A stretch of DNA of 39,254 bases, from the NCBI GenBank assembly GCA_946623765.1, contig CAMORL010000003.1, positions 1-39,254 of the forward strand, written 5' to 3'. Positions 15,242-23,667 of the stretch are shown here, one piece after another. The notes beneath the pieces were generated by a model. That model was not told the DNA's origin, did no database searches, and saw nothing but the letters and a program-made list of their open reading frames with translations. Position numbers and translations under genes: made by a program. How positions within the stretch are numbered: position 1 is the stretch's first letter; every line of letters begins with the position of its first letter. Source of the DNA: an uncultured Clostridia bacterium (GTDB lineage: Bacteria; Bacillota_A; Clostridia; Christensenellales; CAG-138).

Positions 15242-16109
15242 ACCGATGTTTCCTCCTTGTTTTGTAATCCATTGCAATTTGACAGTACCGTTCGTAACGG
15301 GCTTCTGTAAGAGCGCCGGTTTCGAGCAACGGTTTTACACTGCAATCCGGTTCGGTGATATGCATGCAGCCGGGGAAGCGGCACTGACCGGCGTTCTGAA
15401 ATTCCGGATAGCAGACGTCCAGCTCGTTCTGTTCGAGACAATCCGTCTCAAACATCGAGAATCCGGGCGTGTCCAGCACCATTCCGCTTTCAAACGGCCA
15501 AAGCTCTGCATGGCGCGTCGTATGCCTGCCGCGTTCCGTTTTTCTGGAAAGTTCTCCTGTTTCCAGATGCAGTTCCGGAATCAACGCGTTCAACAAAGAC
15601 GATTTTCCGACGGCGGATTGTCCGGCAAAGCAGGTGATCTTGTTGCTCAGACACTTTTTCAGTTCGGACAGTCCTTCTCCGGTTTTTGCACTGACCGTCA
15701 GAACCCGGAATGCATGATAGTCCTCTGAAAATGATCTTTGGATCGCGTCGTTTGACGTGTCGATCTTATTGAGCACGGGAATCGGTTCGATTCCCATATG
15801 TTTTGCCGCGATAATCAATCGATCCAGCAGCAGCCAATCCGGTTCGGGAACGGATGCGGAGACGACGATCATCAGCTGATCCACATTTGCTACCGGCGGT
15901 CGAATAAGGAGATTCTTCCGCGGAAGTATTTCGTCAAGCTGTGCATAGCCTTGCTCTTTGATGTCGATGATGACGCGATCTCCGACCGTAGGAACCATGC
16001 CAGCACGACGGAATGATCCGCGTGCTTTGCATGTTGCAAGCTTGCCGTTGTCTGTCAGCACTTCATAGAAGCTGCCGACACCTTTGATCAACAATCCCTG
16101 TTCTTTCAT
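15234..16109 (-). CDS. rsgA: ribosome small-subunit-dependent GTPase A
   Basis: RsgA is a circularly permuted GTPase that checks late 30S maturation. The 291-residue protein shows an N-terminal OB fold (GDRVIID, ILPRKNLLIRPPVANVDQ), then the G motifs in permuted order: G4 NKID at 114-117, G1 GQSAVGKSS at 163-171, G2 near RHTT at 195-198, and G3 DTPG at 213-216. The zinc site C-X4-C-X-H-X5-C is complete (Cys243, Cys248, His250, Cys256). The usual 290-300 residue length is kept. Its start overlaps the kinase stop by four bases, so the two are probably translated together. Confidence 0.95.
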   Translation of the reverse strand: MKEQGLLIKGVGSFYEVLTDNGKLATCKARGSFRRAGMVPTVGDRVIIDIKEQGYAQLDEILPRKNLLIRPPVANVDQLMIVVSASVPEPDWLLLDRLIIAAKHMGIEPIPVLNKIDTSNDAIQRSFSEDYHAFRVLTVSAKTGEGLSELKKCLSNKITCFAGQSAVGKSSLLNALIPELHLETGELSRKTERGRHTTRHAELWPFESGMVLDTPGFSMFETDCLEQNELDVCYPEFQNAGQCRFPGCMHITEPDCSVKPLLETGALTEARYERYCQIAMDYKTRRKHRYD

Positions 16110-17932
16110 TTTGCAAATGTGATGGATTGCGGTGTGGAACGCACTTCGTTGTTGACATACAGATACAATGTTCTGGTTACCTGTTCATAGCCTCGTACAG
16201 TTGCTGTCTCCGTGATGGATGTCGCTTGCTTCTGATGCTTTTGCGAATGCAGAATCACACGGTACGGAATATCCTCAAAGTTCGTTGTTTCGTATCCGAT
16301 TTCAACAAGGTTTTCGGGGAGATCGTCTTCCAGGGACAGCGTAAAGGACACGTCCGCTTTATAGGAGCCGAGCGACTTGCGATAAATCTTCAACCGGATC
16401 GGTGTATCAGTCGCAAACAGTGCATCGGCATTTTGCGAAACGCTTACAGCGTCCGGAGACGGCGTCACATCGGAATCTTCAACCGAATACACGGTCGGAG
16501 CGGTTGTTGCAATTGGAACGGTTTCCTCTTCCGGGACAGCAGTGACTTCGACAACGACCGTTTCCGTGTCTTCGGTTGCAGACGGAGTGAAAGTCGGTTC
16601 CTGAACAGAAGGAGTTTCTTCCGGGAGAACAGGCTTCGGAGCATCCGTTGCAACCGGTTCTATGGGTTTAGCAGCCTGTTCGAACGAAAGTACCTGATCG
16701 CCGTCGGACACATAGATTGAGACAACGGTATTGTTTGGTGTATCGTTTTCGGCGAGATCGGTAAACTCAACAATCAGATTGCTGAATCCGCGTTCAGCAT
16801 ACAAAAGATGCAGTGCGTCGTCGAGCGTATATCCGATCAGATTGGGTACAATATCCTTTGCCGCTGCAACAGCTTGAGGCTCCGGCGTATCTTCTGCAAA
16901 AGCGCTCGGTTCGATCTCCGGCAAATGCTCGGTGTTCTCGGTTTCAGGGTCCAAAGGAAGCACCGGCTTGCAGGATGTAGCGTAGATCAGTACGAATATA
17001 CCGATCAGCATAATCGGCAAAAACACGCACATGGCAATCAGAATATAGACGGAAGGCCGATGCTTATTCTTTTGTACGGTATCATCCGGATCGTTCACAA
17101 AGGTTCCGTTCGGATCCGAAAGGGAGCGCACAAGGTCGGAGCGCATTTCACGCGCTGTATGATACCGGTTTTCGGGATCTTTTTCGAGATCTTTCAAAAC
17201 GATATCGTTCAGAGATTTCGGCAGATCCGGCACAAGTTCAATCGGAGGCACGGGTTTTTCCTGCAGGTGCATCAAAGCAACGCTGACCGTGGAATCCGAT
17301 TCAAACGGGACGGTCCCCGTCAGCATTTCATAAAGACAAACACCGACGGAATACAGGTCGCTCTGCTCTGTTGCGAGGCTTCCTTTTGCCTGTTCAGGTG
17401 AGATATAGTGCACGGAACCGAGCACTTTTTGTCCGGAAAATGTGACGGTCGAGGCCCTTGCTTCACGCGCGATGCCGAAGTCGGCGAGCTTGACGCGTCC
17501 TTTATCGGTAACGATGACGTTTTGCGGTTTGACGTCCCGATGGATGATGCCGTGCGAATGCGCAGCAGAAAGGGCATCGAGGATCTGACATGTAATGCCG
17601 ATTGCCGTTCTGACCGGCAGCGCTCCGTTCTTTTCTATCAAGTCTTTCAGAGTATGACCTTCGACATATTCCATAACAAGATAGGGGAGACCGTTGTGCG
17701 TGCCGGCACCGTACGCGCGAACAATGTTCTCGTGCGAAAGCGCCAGAACCGCATTTGCTTCGCGTGTAAAGCGACGGAGAAACTCTGCATCGTCTTTGAA
17801 CTCGTCCTTCAGCATTTTCACGGCGACGATGCGGCGATTGCTCATATTGATCGCCTTATACACTTGCGCCATGCCGCCGCTTCCGATGAGTTCTGTGATA
17901 CGGTATTTATGATCGAGAATCGTTCCGATCAT
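16106..17932 (-). CDS. prkC: membrane Ser/Thr protein kinase (PrkC/Stk type) with one degenerate PASTA-like unit
   Basis: The 608-residue protein has an intact Hanks-type kinase domain at about 9-270: GSGGMAQVY loop, Lys39 in [12 protein letters not shown] at 131-138, DFG at 151-153 and ISPEQ. Residues 294-317 are the single membrane segment. Outside the cell, typical relatives carry three to five PASTA repeats that bind muropeptides. Here only one weak PASTA-like stretch is visible ([18 protein letters not shown], from 360), followed by about 100 residues rich in Thr, Pro, Glu and Val, and a terminal beta-rich domain (about 508-608). In Bacillus, PrkC with its phosphatase controls growth and spore germination. 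The gene overlaps stp and rsgA by four bases each. Confidence 0.92.
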   Translation of the reverse strand: MIGTILDHKYRITELIGSGGMAQVYKAINMSNRRIVAVKMLKDEFKDDAEFLRRFTREANAVLALSHENIVRAYGAGTHNGLPYLVMEYVEGHTLKDLIEKNGALPVRTAIGITCQILDALSAAHSHGIIHRDVKPQNVIVTDKGRVKLADFGIAREARASTVTFSGQKVLGSVHYISPEQAKGSLATEQSDLYSVGVCLYEMLTGTVPFESDSTVSVALMHLQEKPVPPIELVPDLPKSLNDIVLKDLEKDPENRYHTAREMRSDLVRSLSDPNGTFVNDPDDTVQKNKHRPSVYILIAMCVFLPIMLIGIFVLIYATSCKPVLPLDPETENTEHLPEIEPSAFAEDTPEPQAVAAAKDIVPNLIGYTLDDALHLLYAERGFSNLIVEFTDLAENDTPNNTVVSIYVSDGDQVLSFEQAAKPIEPVATDAPKPVLPEETPSVQEPTFTPSATEDTETVVVEVTAVPEEETVPIATTAPTVYSVEDSDVTPSPDAVSVSQNADALFATDTPIRLKIYRKSLGSYKADVSFTLSLEDDLPENLVEIGYETTNFEDIPYRVILHSQKHQKQATSITETATVRGYEQVTRTLYLYVNNEVRSTPQSITFAK

Positions 17933-18651
17933 GCAATACCTCCGTCATTCTGTACAAGAACTACCGTTATATTGTCACGACTTCCCAAGGCCAGAGCACG
18001 ATCGATCATTTTCGTGCATATATCGTCAAGGTCTTCGCCTGACTTAAGGAACGTTGCCATTTCATCTTCGTTCATAACGCCGCAAAGTCCGTCGGAGCAG
18101 AGAAGCAGCATGTCGCCGGCAGACCACTCGCAGGTAAAAATATCCGCAAGGATACGCTTATCGGTTCCGATCGCTCGAGTGATGAGATTGCGCTGCGGAT
18201 GCGTCTTTGCTTCTTCCGGGGTGATGACGCCTCTGCGAACAAGCTCTGCGACATATGAATGATCATGTGTAATCTGACGGATCGATTCACCGTCAAAATA
18301 GTAAAGACGCGAATCACCGACGTTTGCAGCCGTAAATTCATGTGCATCCATGGAAGCGGCAACGAGCGTACAGCCCATTCCGTGCATTTCATCTGCAGCA
18401 GATGCTTTCTGATGCACAACATGATTTGCCTCAATAAATGCAGAAGCCAGAACTGCTTCGCGACTCTCCCGACTGTTGAGCAAGAGCTCTCTGAGCGTTT
18501 CGATCGCAAGGCTGCTTGCGACTTCACCCGCCTGATGACCGCCCATACCGTCTGATACAGCGACAGCATCCAGACCGTCGGTATGCAGCAGCATGTAGCT
18601 GTCCTCGTTCTGCGAACGAAGACCGGTTTCCGTTTTACCCGCGAATTTCAT
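17929..18651 (-). CDS. stp: PP2C-family Ser/Thr phosphatase, partner of PrkC
   Basis: The 240-residue protein reverses phosphorylation by the kinase encoded next to it. The PP2C metal-binding motifs are complete: TGLRSQNEDSY near the N terminus, SDGMGGHQAGEVAS at about 33-46, ANVGDSRLYYF, LLLCSDGLCGV and SRDNITVVLV at the end. The length is typical for bacterial Stp/PrpC. It is soluble. The start lies inside the last codons of rlmN (17-base overlap), and the stop overlaps the kinase start as ATGA. Confidence 0.95.
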   Translation of the reverse strand: MKFAGKTETGLRSQNEDSYMLLHTDGLDAVAVSDGMGGHQAGEVASSLAIETLRELLLNSRESREAVLASAFIEANHVVHQKASAADEMHGMGCTLVAASMDAHEFTAANVGDSRLYYFDGESIRQITHDHSYVAELVRRGVITPEEAKTHPQRNLITRAIGTDKRILADIFTCEWSAGDMLLLCSDGLCGVMNEDEMATFLKSGEDLDDICTKMIDRALALGSRDNITVVLVQNDGGIA

Positions 18652-19678
18652 TGAGAACCCTCCTTCTTAATTGTCCGCATGCGCCTTCTATATCTGCGCC
18701 CATTTCGCGGCGAACCGTCGCAGAAATGTGCATTGCCTCAAGCCATTCTTTGAACCGGTACGCATAAGATCTTGTTACGCCGTCCAATCCGCGTTCTTTC
18801 ACAGGATTCAGCGGAATCAGATTGACATGACAAAGCATTCCGCGAAGTCTTTGGGCGAGCGCTTTGGCATCGGCTTCCGAATCATTCTTGCCGCCGATCA
18901 GCGCGTATTCGAAAACCACACGACGACCTGTCTTTTCCGCATATGTTTTCGCAGCATCCAGAACCTGTTCGATCGGATAGGCTTTGTTGATCGGCATCAA
19001 TTCGCTGCGAATTTCATTGCTGTGTGCGTGCAGCGAGATTGACAGCGTGACGTGCGGCGCATCTTCGATCAGTCGATAGATTTTCGGAACGATTCCGCAG
19101 GTTGAAAGGGAAATGTTGCGTGCGCTGATATTCGGTCCGTGCTCGCTTGTCACACGCTGCAAAAACGTTACGACGTTGTCGTAATTGTCCAACGGTTCGC
19201 CGCTTCCCATCAGCACGATATTCGTAACTGTTCGCGGCTTGCCGTCCTGCGGCGGTTCATCTCGCTCGATCTCTGCTATAAATGACAGCATTTCTCCAGG
19301 ACGAAGTGAGCGGACACAACCCTCAAGCGTGCTTGCACAAAACCTGCAGCCCATGTTGCATCCGACTTGCGTGGACAGGCAGACGGTATTTCCGTATGAA
19401 TAGCGCATAAGCACACCTTCGACAAGATTGCCGTCTTCCAGTTCAAACAGATACTTAATCGTCCCGTCTTTCGGCGACACACGTTTGTCGTAGATCCTTA
19501 CGCCGCCGAACGGAATCTTGTCCAGCTGTTCACGCAAAGTTTTCGGGAGATTAGACATATCCTGCGGGCGAACGCCCTTATGAAGCCATTCCTGTACCTG
19601 ACCGATCCGGAATTTCGGTACGCCTAAAGAACCGACGACATCGGCAATTTCGGAATCACTCATATCCATCCAGTACAT
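18635..19678 (-). CDS. rlmN: 23S rRNA (adenine(2503)-C(2))-methyltransferase
   Basis: RlmN is a radical SAM enzyme that methylates A2503 of 23S rRNA and A37 of some tRNAs. The 347-residue protein has the 4Fe-4S cluster motif CNMGCRFC (Cys107, Cys111, Cys114), the GSGEPLDNYDNV and SLSTCGIVPKI segments, ALIGGKNDS, and the catalytic C-terminal Cys in GACGQLRRR. The N-terminal helical domain has PKFRIGQVQEWLHKG. I take the ATG at 19678, which has AAGGAG eight bases upstream inside the end of rsmB. Four bases separate the two genes. Confidence 0.95.
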   Translation of the reverse strand: MYWMDMSDSEIADVVGSLGVPKFRIGQVQEWLHKGVRPQDMSNLPKTLREQLDKIPFGGVRIYDKRVSPKDGTIKYLFELEDGNLVEGVLMRYSYGNTVCLSTQVGCNMGCRFCASTLEGCVRSLRPGEMLSFIAEIERDEPPQDGKPRTVTNIVLMGSGEPLDNYDNVVTFLQRVTSEHGPNISARNISLSTCGIVPKIYRLIEDAPHVTLSISLHAHSNEIRSELMPINKAYPIEQVLDAAKTYAEKTGRRVVFEYALIGGKNDSEADAKALAQRLRGMLCHVNLIPLNPVKERGLDGVTRSYAYRFKEWLEAMHISATVRREMGADIEGACGQLRRRVLNEIRG

Positions 19679-19682
19679 CGGA

Positions 19683-20927
19683 TCAGCTCCTTCTTAACCT
19701 TGCATAGTAAAATCCGTCCGTTCCGTCGCGCGTAGGGAGCAACTGACGCTCTTCCTCAAGCACAAACGACGGATGCGCTTTCAAAAAGGCATGGACGCGC
19801 TCGCTGTTTTCGCGTTTAACGATCGTGCACGTCGCATAGATCAGTAATCCGTTTCTGCGAACGTAGTGCGAACACGCATCAATAATTGCCGATTGAATAA
19901 CGGTCAACGCCTGAACAGTGCTTTCGTCCTTATGCAGACGAACATCGGGCTTTTCGGAGAGCAGCCCGAATCCGCTGCACGGAACATCCAAAAGAACTGC
20001 ATCGAATCCGTCGTCATATTTCGGATCATATACCGACGCATCGCGGCATTCGGTGTGAACGGAAATTCCGAGACGTGCAAACGATGCTTTCATCAGCTCG
20101 ACACGGTGCGGATGCAGTTCCCACGCCGTAATATCTGCGGTATTCTCAGAAAGAGATGCAAGATAAGCAGACTTTCCGCCGGGAGCCGCACAGGCATCAA
20201 GAATCTTTTTCCGTCTCACATCTCCCAATGCACGGCAAATGAGCATAGCACCCTCGCCTTGCACGGCGAATTTGCCTTCTGTAAACAAAGGATCATGCGA
20301 TAGATCGAATCCTTCGTTCAATTTCAATCCGTTCGGATCGAGCTTGCACGGTTCGGCAGATACCGGAAGCGCTTCCAGCAATGACTGTGTCGTGTACGGG
20401 TATTGCGCCCGTACTACCGTTCCGATCGGCTTGTGATTCAGCAGCGCTTCGGTTTCAGAAATACCGTATTCGGCAATCCATTCTTCGACCAGAAAGGTCG
20501 GAACGCCGTATCGGATTGAAAGTCGGCTGACCGGATCCGAAGGCAGGGGAGGGAGAGCCGTTTTTTCACGGTCGATCTTTCTGAGAACTGCATTTATCAG
20601 TCCGCAGCTTTCTTTTTTACCGATGGATCGGCAAAGACTCACGGATTCATCCACGACCGCATGCGACGGCGTTTCCATAAACAACAGTTCGGTCACCGCC
20701 ATACGCAGAAGGTTGCGAATGATGCGCTTTTGCCGTTTGCAGTAATGCGATAGAATGAAGTCGACATACGATTCCTGCTTGATCGTTTCATTGACGATGG
20801 CATAAAGAAACGGTATGCCTTTCGCATCAATTGCGACAGCAGCTTCTTTCAGCGCAAGATTCGTGTATGCCTCATCCTCAAGAATGCGGACAAGCGTATC
20901 GAGCGCAGCGCGGCGAACGTTCAACAT
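19683..20927 (-). CDS. rsmB: 16S rRNA (cytosine(967)-C(5))-methyltransferase
   Basis: The 414-residue protein has an N-terminal NusB-like RNA-binding domain (about 1-135, with LLRMAVTELLF) and a C-terminal Rossmann methyltransferase domain. The SAM site is DACAAPGGKSAYLAS. The two working cysteines are in DVPCSGFG and YATCTIVKREN. Length and order fit RsmB. It overlaps the end of fmt by seven bases and is followed closely by rlmN, the usual order in Firmicutes. Confidence 0.95.
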   Translation of the reverse strand: MLNVRRAALDTLVRILEDEAYTNLALKEAAVAIDAKGIPFLYAIVNETIKQESYVDFILSHYCKRQKRIIRNLLRMAVTELLFMETPSHAVVDESVSLCRSIGKKESCGLINAVLRKIDREKTALPPLPSDPVSRLSIRYGVPTFLVEEWIAEYGISETEALLNHKPIGTVVRAQYPYTTQSLLEALPVSAEPCKLDPNGLKLNEGFDLSHDPLFTEGKFAVQGEGAMLICRALGDVRRKKILDACAAPGGKSAYLASLSENTADITAWELHPHRVELMKASFARLGISVHTECRDASVYDPKYDDGFDAVLLDVPCSGFGLLSEKPDVRLHKDESTVQALTVIQSAIIDACSHYVRRNGLLIYATCTIVKRENSERVHAFLKAHPSFVLEEERQLLPTRDGTDGFYYARLRRS

Positions 20928-21841
20928 AATTGTTTTTTATCAAGCGGGCATCCGCGAAGGAAAGTCGATGCATCCATACGCTTTTTTCCGCTTGCCTGCA
21001 AGGATACGATTTCGAGAGCGCCGTCGGCACAGCAAAGATACAGCCTGCCGTCGGATTCGCGAAGCGTTCCCGGCGCATCCGGGAACGTCTCGCAAGTGCG
21101 TTTTGTGGTAAAAACCTTCAAAGGCTGACCGTCAACCAGCCCGTATGCGCAAGGCCAGGGATTTGTTCCTCTGACAAGATCGTGTATGGCCTTTGCAGAA
21201 CAGCTGCAGTCGATATGGCCGTCCTCTTTCGTCAGCATATGGCAGACGGTCGCTTCGTCCGGATTCTGCGGGATTTTGACGAGAGTTCCGGATTCAAGTC
21301 TGTCAAGCGTTTCAAGCAGAAGGTTTGCGCCGAGCACGGCCAGCCGGTCGGAAAGCTGTTCGTAGGTTTCGTCCGGATCGATCGATGTGACAGCCTTCAG
21401 CAGCATATCACCGGTATCCATGCCCTTATCCGTCATCATCGTCGTGACGCCTGTTTCCGTTTCGCCGGCAATGATCGCGCTTTGGATCGGAGACGCTCCG
21501 CGATATTTAGGCAGCAGAGAGCCGTGTACATTGATCGTTCCGAGCGGGGGAATCGCGAGATTTTTGACAGACAGCAGCTGCCCGAAAGCAGCGGTAACCA
21601 TCAAATCGGGCGCAAATGCTTCAAGCGCTTCACGCCCTTCGGCGGAGCGAATCTTTTCGAACTGATAGACCGGAATCCCGTGTTTTTCGGCAAGGACTTT
21701 TACGGGAGGCGGCGTCAGAACCGCTTTACGTCCTACGGGACGGTCCGGCTGGGTAAATACGGCAAGCGTGTCGCCGCGGCGTATCAAAGCCTCGAGACTC
21801 GGCAAAGCAAATTCCGGTGTGCCCAAAAAAGCAATTCGCAT
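20921..21841 (-). CDS. fmt: methionyl-tRNA formyltransferase
   Basis: Fmt adds a formyl group to initiator Met-tRNA. The 306-residue protein opens IAFLGTPEFALPSLEAL and has the active-site sequence INVHGSLLPKYRGASPI (Asn and His) and TDKGMDTGDML with the conserved Asp. A C-terminal OB-like tRNA-binding domain follows. The length is normal. It begins three bases after the def stop, so the enzyme that adds the formyl group and the one that removes it are made from one transcript. Confidence 0.96.
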   Translation of the reverse strand: MRIAFLGTPEFALPSLEALIRRGDTLAVFTQPDRPVGRKAVLTPPPVKVLAEKHGIPVYQFEKIRSAEGREALEAFAPDLMVTAAFGQLLSVKNLAIPPLGTINVHGSLLPKYRGASPIQSAIIAGETETGVTTMMTDKGMDTGDMLLKAVTSIDPDETYEQLSDRLAVLGANLLLETLDRLESGTLVKIPQNPDEATVCHMLTKEDGHIDCSCSAKAIHDLVRGTNPWPCAYGLVDGQPLKVFTTKRTCETFPDAPGTLRESDGRLYLCCADGALEIVSLQASGKKRMDASTFLRGCPLDKKQLC

Positions 21842-21844
21842 AGA

Positions 21845-22306
21845 TTACTCCTTAAAATCGGCAGGAGGTTCCGTTATAAGACGCTTATAAACCTTTCCGT
21901 CCAAATGGTCGGTTTCATGGAAAACGGCGCGTGCAAAGAGACCTTCGCCTTCGTATTCGTACAGATCACCGTTACGATCGTAGGCTTCGAGTTTCACACG
22001 GTTCGGACGTACGACATAACCGCTCTCACCTGGGAAGGACAGACAGCCTTCCATACCGCCCTGTTCACCGGAATACTCGAGAATCACGGGATTGACGAGT
22101 TCGACAGGACCTTCGCCGACATCGATTACGCAAACACGGCGAAGAACACCGACCTGCGGCGCAGCAAGACCGACGCCATCCGCATCGTTCATTGTTTCAA
22201 TCATATCGTCAATCAGCTCGGATAGGCGGGCATCAAACTTTTTGACTTCCTTGCACGGCTTATACAGCGCAGGATCTTCATTTTTACGAATGATTCTTAA
22301 AGCCAT
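21845..22306 (-). CDS. def: peptide deformylase
   Basis: The enzyme removes the formyl group from new proteins. The 153-residue protein has the three family motifs: GVGLAAPQVG, EGCLSFPG (metal Cys) and HETDHLDG (the HExxH motif). It is the short Gram-negative-like or type 1B size often seen in Clostridia. I start it at the ATG at 22306, which opens ALRIIRKNEDPAL and has GGAGGA about five bases upstream. The ATG at 22318 overlaps that ribosome binding site. It is the first gene of the eight-gene operon ending with rpe. Confidence 0.94.
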   Translation of the reverse strand: MALRIIRKNEDPALYKPCKEVKKFDARLSELIDDMIETMNDADGVGLAAPQVGVLRRVCVIDVGEGPVELVNPVILEYSGEQGGMEGCLSFPGESGYVVRPNRVKLEAYDRNGDLYEYEGEGLFARAVFHETDHLDGKVYKRLITEPPADFKE

Positions 22307-22329
22307 AATATCCTCCATTTCAAATATTT

Positions 22330-22358
22330 ATTATACATTTTTTATTGACCTTTGTAAA
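22330..22358 (-). promoter_or_regulatory. promoter of the def-fmt-rsmB-rlmN-stp-prkC-rsgA-rpe operon
   Basis: On the minus strand TTTACA (22358-22353) and a perfect TATAAT (22335-22330) are spaced by 17 bases, 24 bases before the def start. This shows that def has its own start of transcription and does not depend on priA. Confidence 0.8.
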
Positions 22359-22392
22359 TAAAATCAGTAAAATATCCTTGAAATCAAGCATT

Positions 22393-22526
22393 TCAACTGC
22401 AAGTAGAGAGGAATAACATTCGACTCAACCGGATATAGAGAGCCCAAAACGGCTCATCAACCGTTCGTGTAGGAAAAAATCTGCAATATCAACCAAAGGT
22501 GTATGGTAAATCGGGGTAAAGGTTGA
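22393..22526. repeat. TCAACC sites repeated at exact 32-bp intervals
   Basis: TCAACT begins at 22393 and TCAACC at 22425, 22457 and 22489. The inverted form GGTTGA begins at 22521. Every step is exactly 32 bases, close to three turns of B-DNA, so all sites face one side. Weaker similarity continues after the core (TAGAGAG in the first two units, GTGTA in the last two), which suggests worn tandem 32-bp units. The last pair forms a longer inverted repeat, ATATCAACC (22486-22494) with GGTTGATAT (22521-22529). The array fills the space between the def promoter and the regulator gene, so it is probably a cooperative binding region. Confidence 0.65.
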
Positions 22527-22532
22527 TATGAT
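22504..22532 (+). promoter_or_regulatory. possible weak promoter of the XRE/LiaF-like regulator gene
   Basis: TATGAT (22527-22532) is a good -10 and lies 31 bases before the ATG. The -35 region 17 bases upstream (TGGTAA) is poor, as expected if a bound activator helps. The phased TCAACC sites lie just upstream and the inverted GGTTGA touches the -10. Confidence 0.35.
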
Positions 22533-22562
22533 TCAGGCATCGAATGAAGGAGGAAAACGATC

Positions 22563-23615
22563 ATGGAACAAAAAGAAACACTCGGCAAGCGTATTGCTGC
22601 ATTGAGAAAAGAGAAGGGCTACACGCAGGAACAGCTTGCAGAAAAGGTCGGCGTCTCCGCACAGGCAGTCAGCAAATGGGAAAACGACATCAGCTGTCCC
22701 GATATTACGCTCCTACCGCTGCTTGCGGATCTGTTTGGCGTTTCGGTGGACGAGCTTCTCGGCGTAAAGCCTGTCGAACCGCACGTGATTATTTTAGATA
22801 AGGATGAAACGCCTAAGGACGAAAACAAGGGCAGCCGTTCTTTCACATGGGAATGGAACAAGCACCGGGACACTGCAAAATGGGGTACCATCGCTTTCTG
22901 TATCGGAGCCATTCTGGTGTGTACCATGTTTTTGCTGCGCAGTGTTCCGAATCTCGGTTTGTTTCAAGACATCCCGGAAAAGGGTCTTGCAGCGTGGAAT
23001 TACACTTGGCCGCTGCTTCTGTTCACGTTCGGTCTTATCAGCGTAAAAGATCATATTCCGTTCGGAATCGCCGTCATGGCGTTCTCATCCTATGAATTTG
23101 TCCGCCGCGCACTTGGCTGCCCTGAATACCTGTTTGAGATCAAATGGTATGTTATCCTGCTGATCTTTGCGATCGTCGCGTTGATTATGGTTCTCGTCGG
23201 CAAAAGAAAAAAGGTCATCCATATCAATCATAAAGGCGACAAAGACGGAGACCACACCCCTGTCCTAAACGTCACGCAGGACAACAACTACCTCGACGCA
23301 GACATGAGCTTCGGTTCCGGCGTCATCACTTATGACGGAGAAACGCTGAACGGCGGCGAAATCGATATGAATTTCGGTGATTATAAAGTCGATCTCCGCA
23401 ATGTAAAATCTTTCAGAGACAACTGCCTTCTGAAGGTCGATCAGAACTTCGGCAGCTTGACGATCTATCTGCCGTCGCACGTGCGTCTTGTAAAGTCGTC
23501 TGATACTTCATTCGGATCCTTTGCAACATACGGCGAACCCGCATCGGATGCAGATCAATCACTGATCATCCGCGCCGATGTGAATTTCGGAACGCTGCAG
23601 GTCAAGTATGAATAA
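22563..23615 (+). CDS. membrane-bound XRE regulator with a LiaF-like C-terminal domain
   Basis: The 350-residue protein has three parts. Residues 7-65 are an XRE helix-turn-helix (RIAALRKEKGYTQEQLAEKV, then SAQAVSKWENDISCPD). Residues about 107-213 hold three or four membrane segments (WGTIAFCIGAILVCTMFLL, WPLLLFTFGLIS, WYVILLIFAIVALIMVLV). Residues about 235-350 form a repetitive beta domain with SFG or NFG at 249, 270, 295, 316 and 341, like the C-terminal domain of LiaF and related cell-wall-stress proteins (DUF2154). The layout suggests a one-component sensor that joins DNA binding to envelope sensing, but I infer that from domains only. With an even number of membrane segments, the tail would be in the cytoplasm. 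GGAGG lies nine bases before the ATG. Confidence 0.82.
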   Translation: MEQKETLGKRIAALRKEKGYTQEQLAEKVGVSAQAVSKWENDISCPDITLLPLLADLFGVSVDELLGVKPVEPHVIILDKDETPKDENKGSRSFTWEWNKHRDTAKWGTIAFCIGAILVCTMFLLRSVPNLGLFQDIPEKGLAAWNYTWPLLLFTFGLISVKDHIPFGIAVMAFSSYEFVRRALGCPEYLFEIKWYVILLIFAIVALIMVLVGKRKKVIHINHKGDKDGDHTPVLNVTQDNNYLDADMSFGSGVITYDGETLNGGEIDMNFGDYKVDLRNVKSFRDNCLLKVDQNFGSLTIYLPSHVRLVKSSDTSFGSFATYGEPASDADQSLIIRADVNFGTLQVKYE

Positions 23616-23628
23616 GCGACAATAAAAT

Positions 23629-23665
23629 ACCGGTCGGGGGAGACCCCGGCCGGTTTTCTGTTTTT
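23629..23665. terminator. bidirectional intrinsic terminator
   Basis: ACCGGTCGGGG (23629-23639) pairs with CCCCGGCCGGT (23644-23654) through one wobble, around GAGA. TTTCTGTTTTT follows on the + strand and ATTTTATT on the - strand. The regulator gene and the ABC transporter genes converge on it. Confidence 0.88.
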
Positions 23666-23667
23666 GC

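Noticed and set aside
20930..22225. A 431-codon open frame on the plus strand over fmt and def
   Set aside because: It is antisense to two certain genes, and the translation is low in structure and matches nothing I know.
22393..22526. The phased repeats as a CRISPR array
   Set aside because: The conserved core is only about six bases, the last unit is inverted, and there is no long repeat or cas gene.
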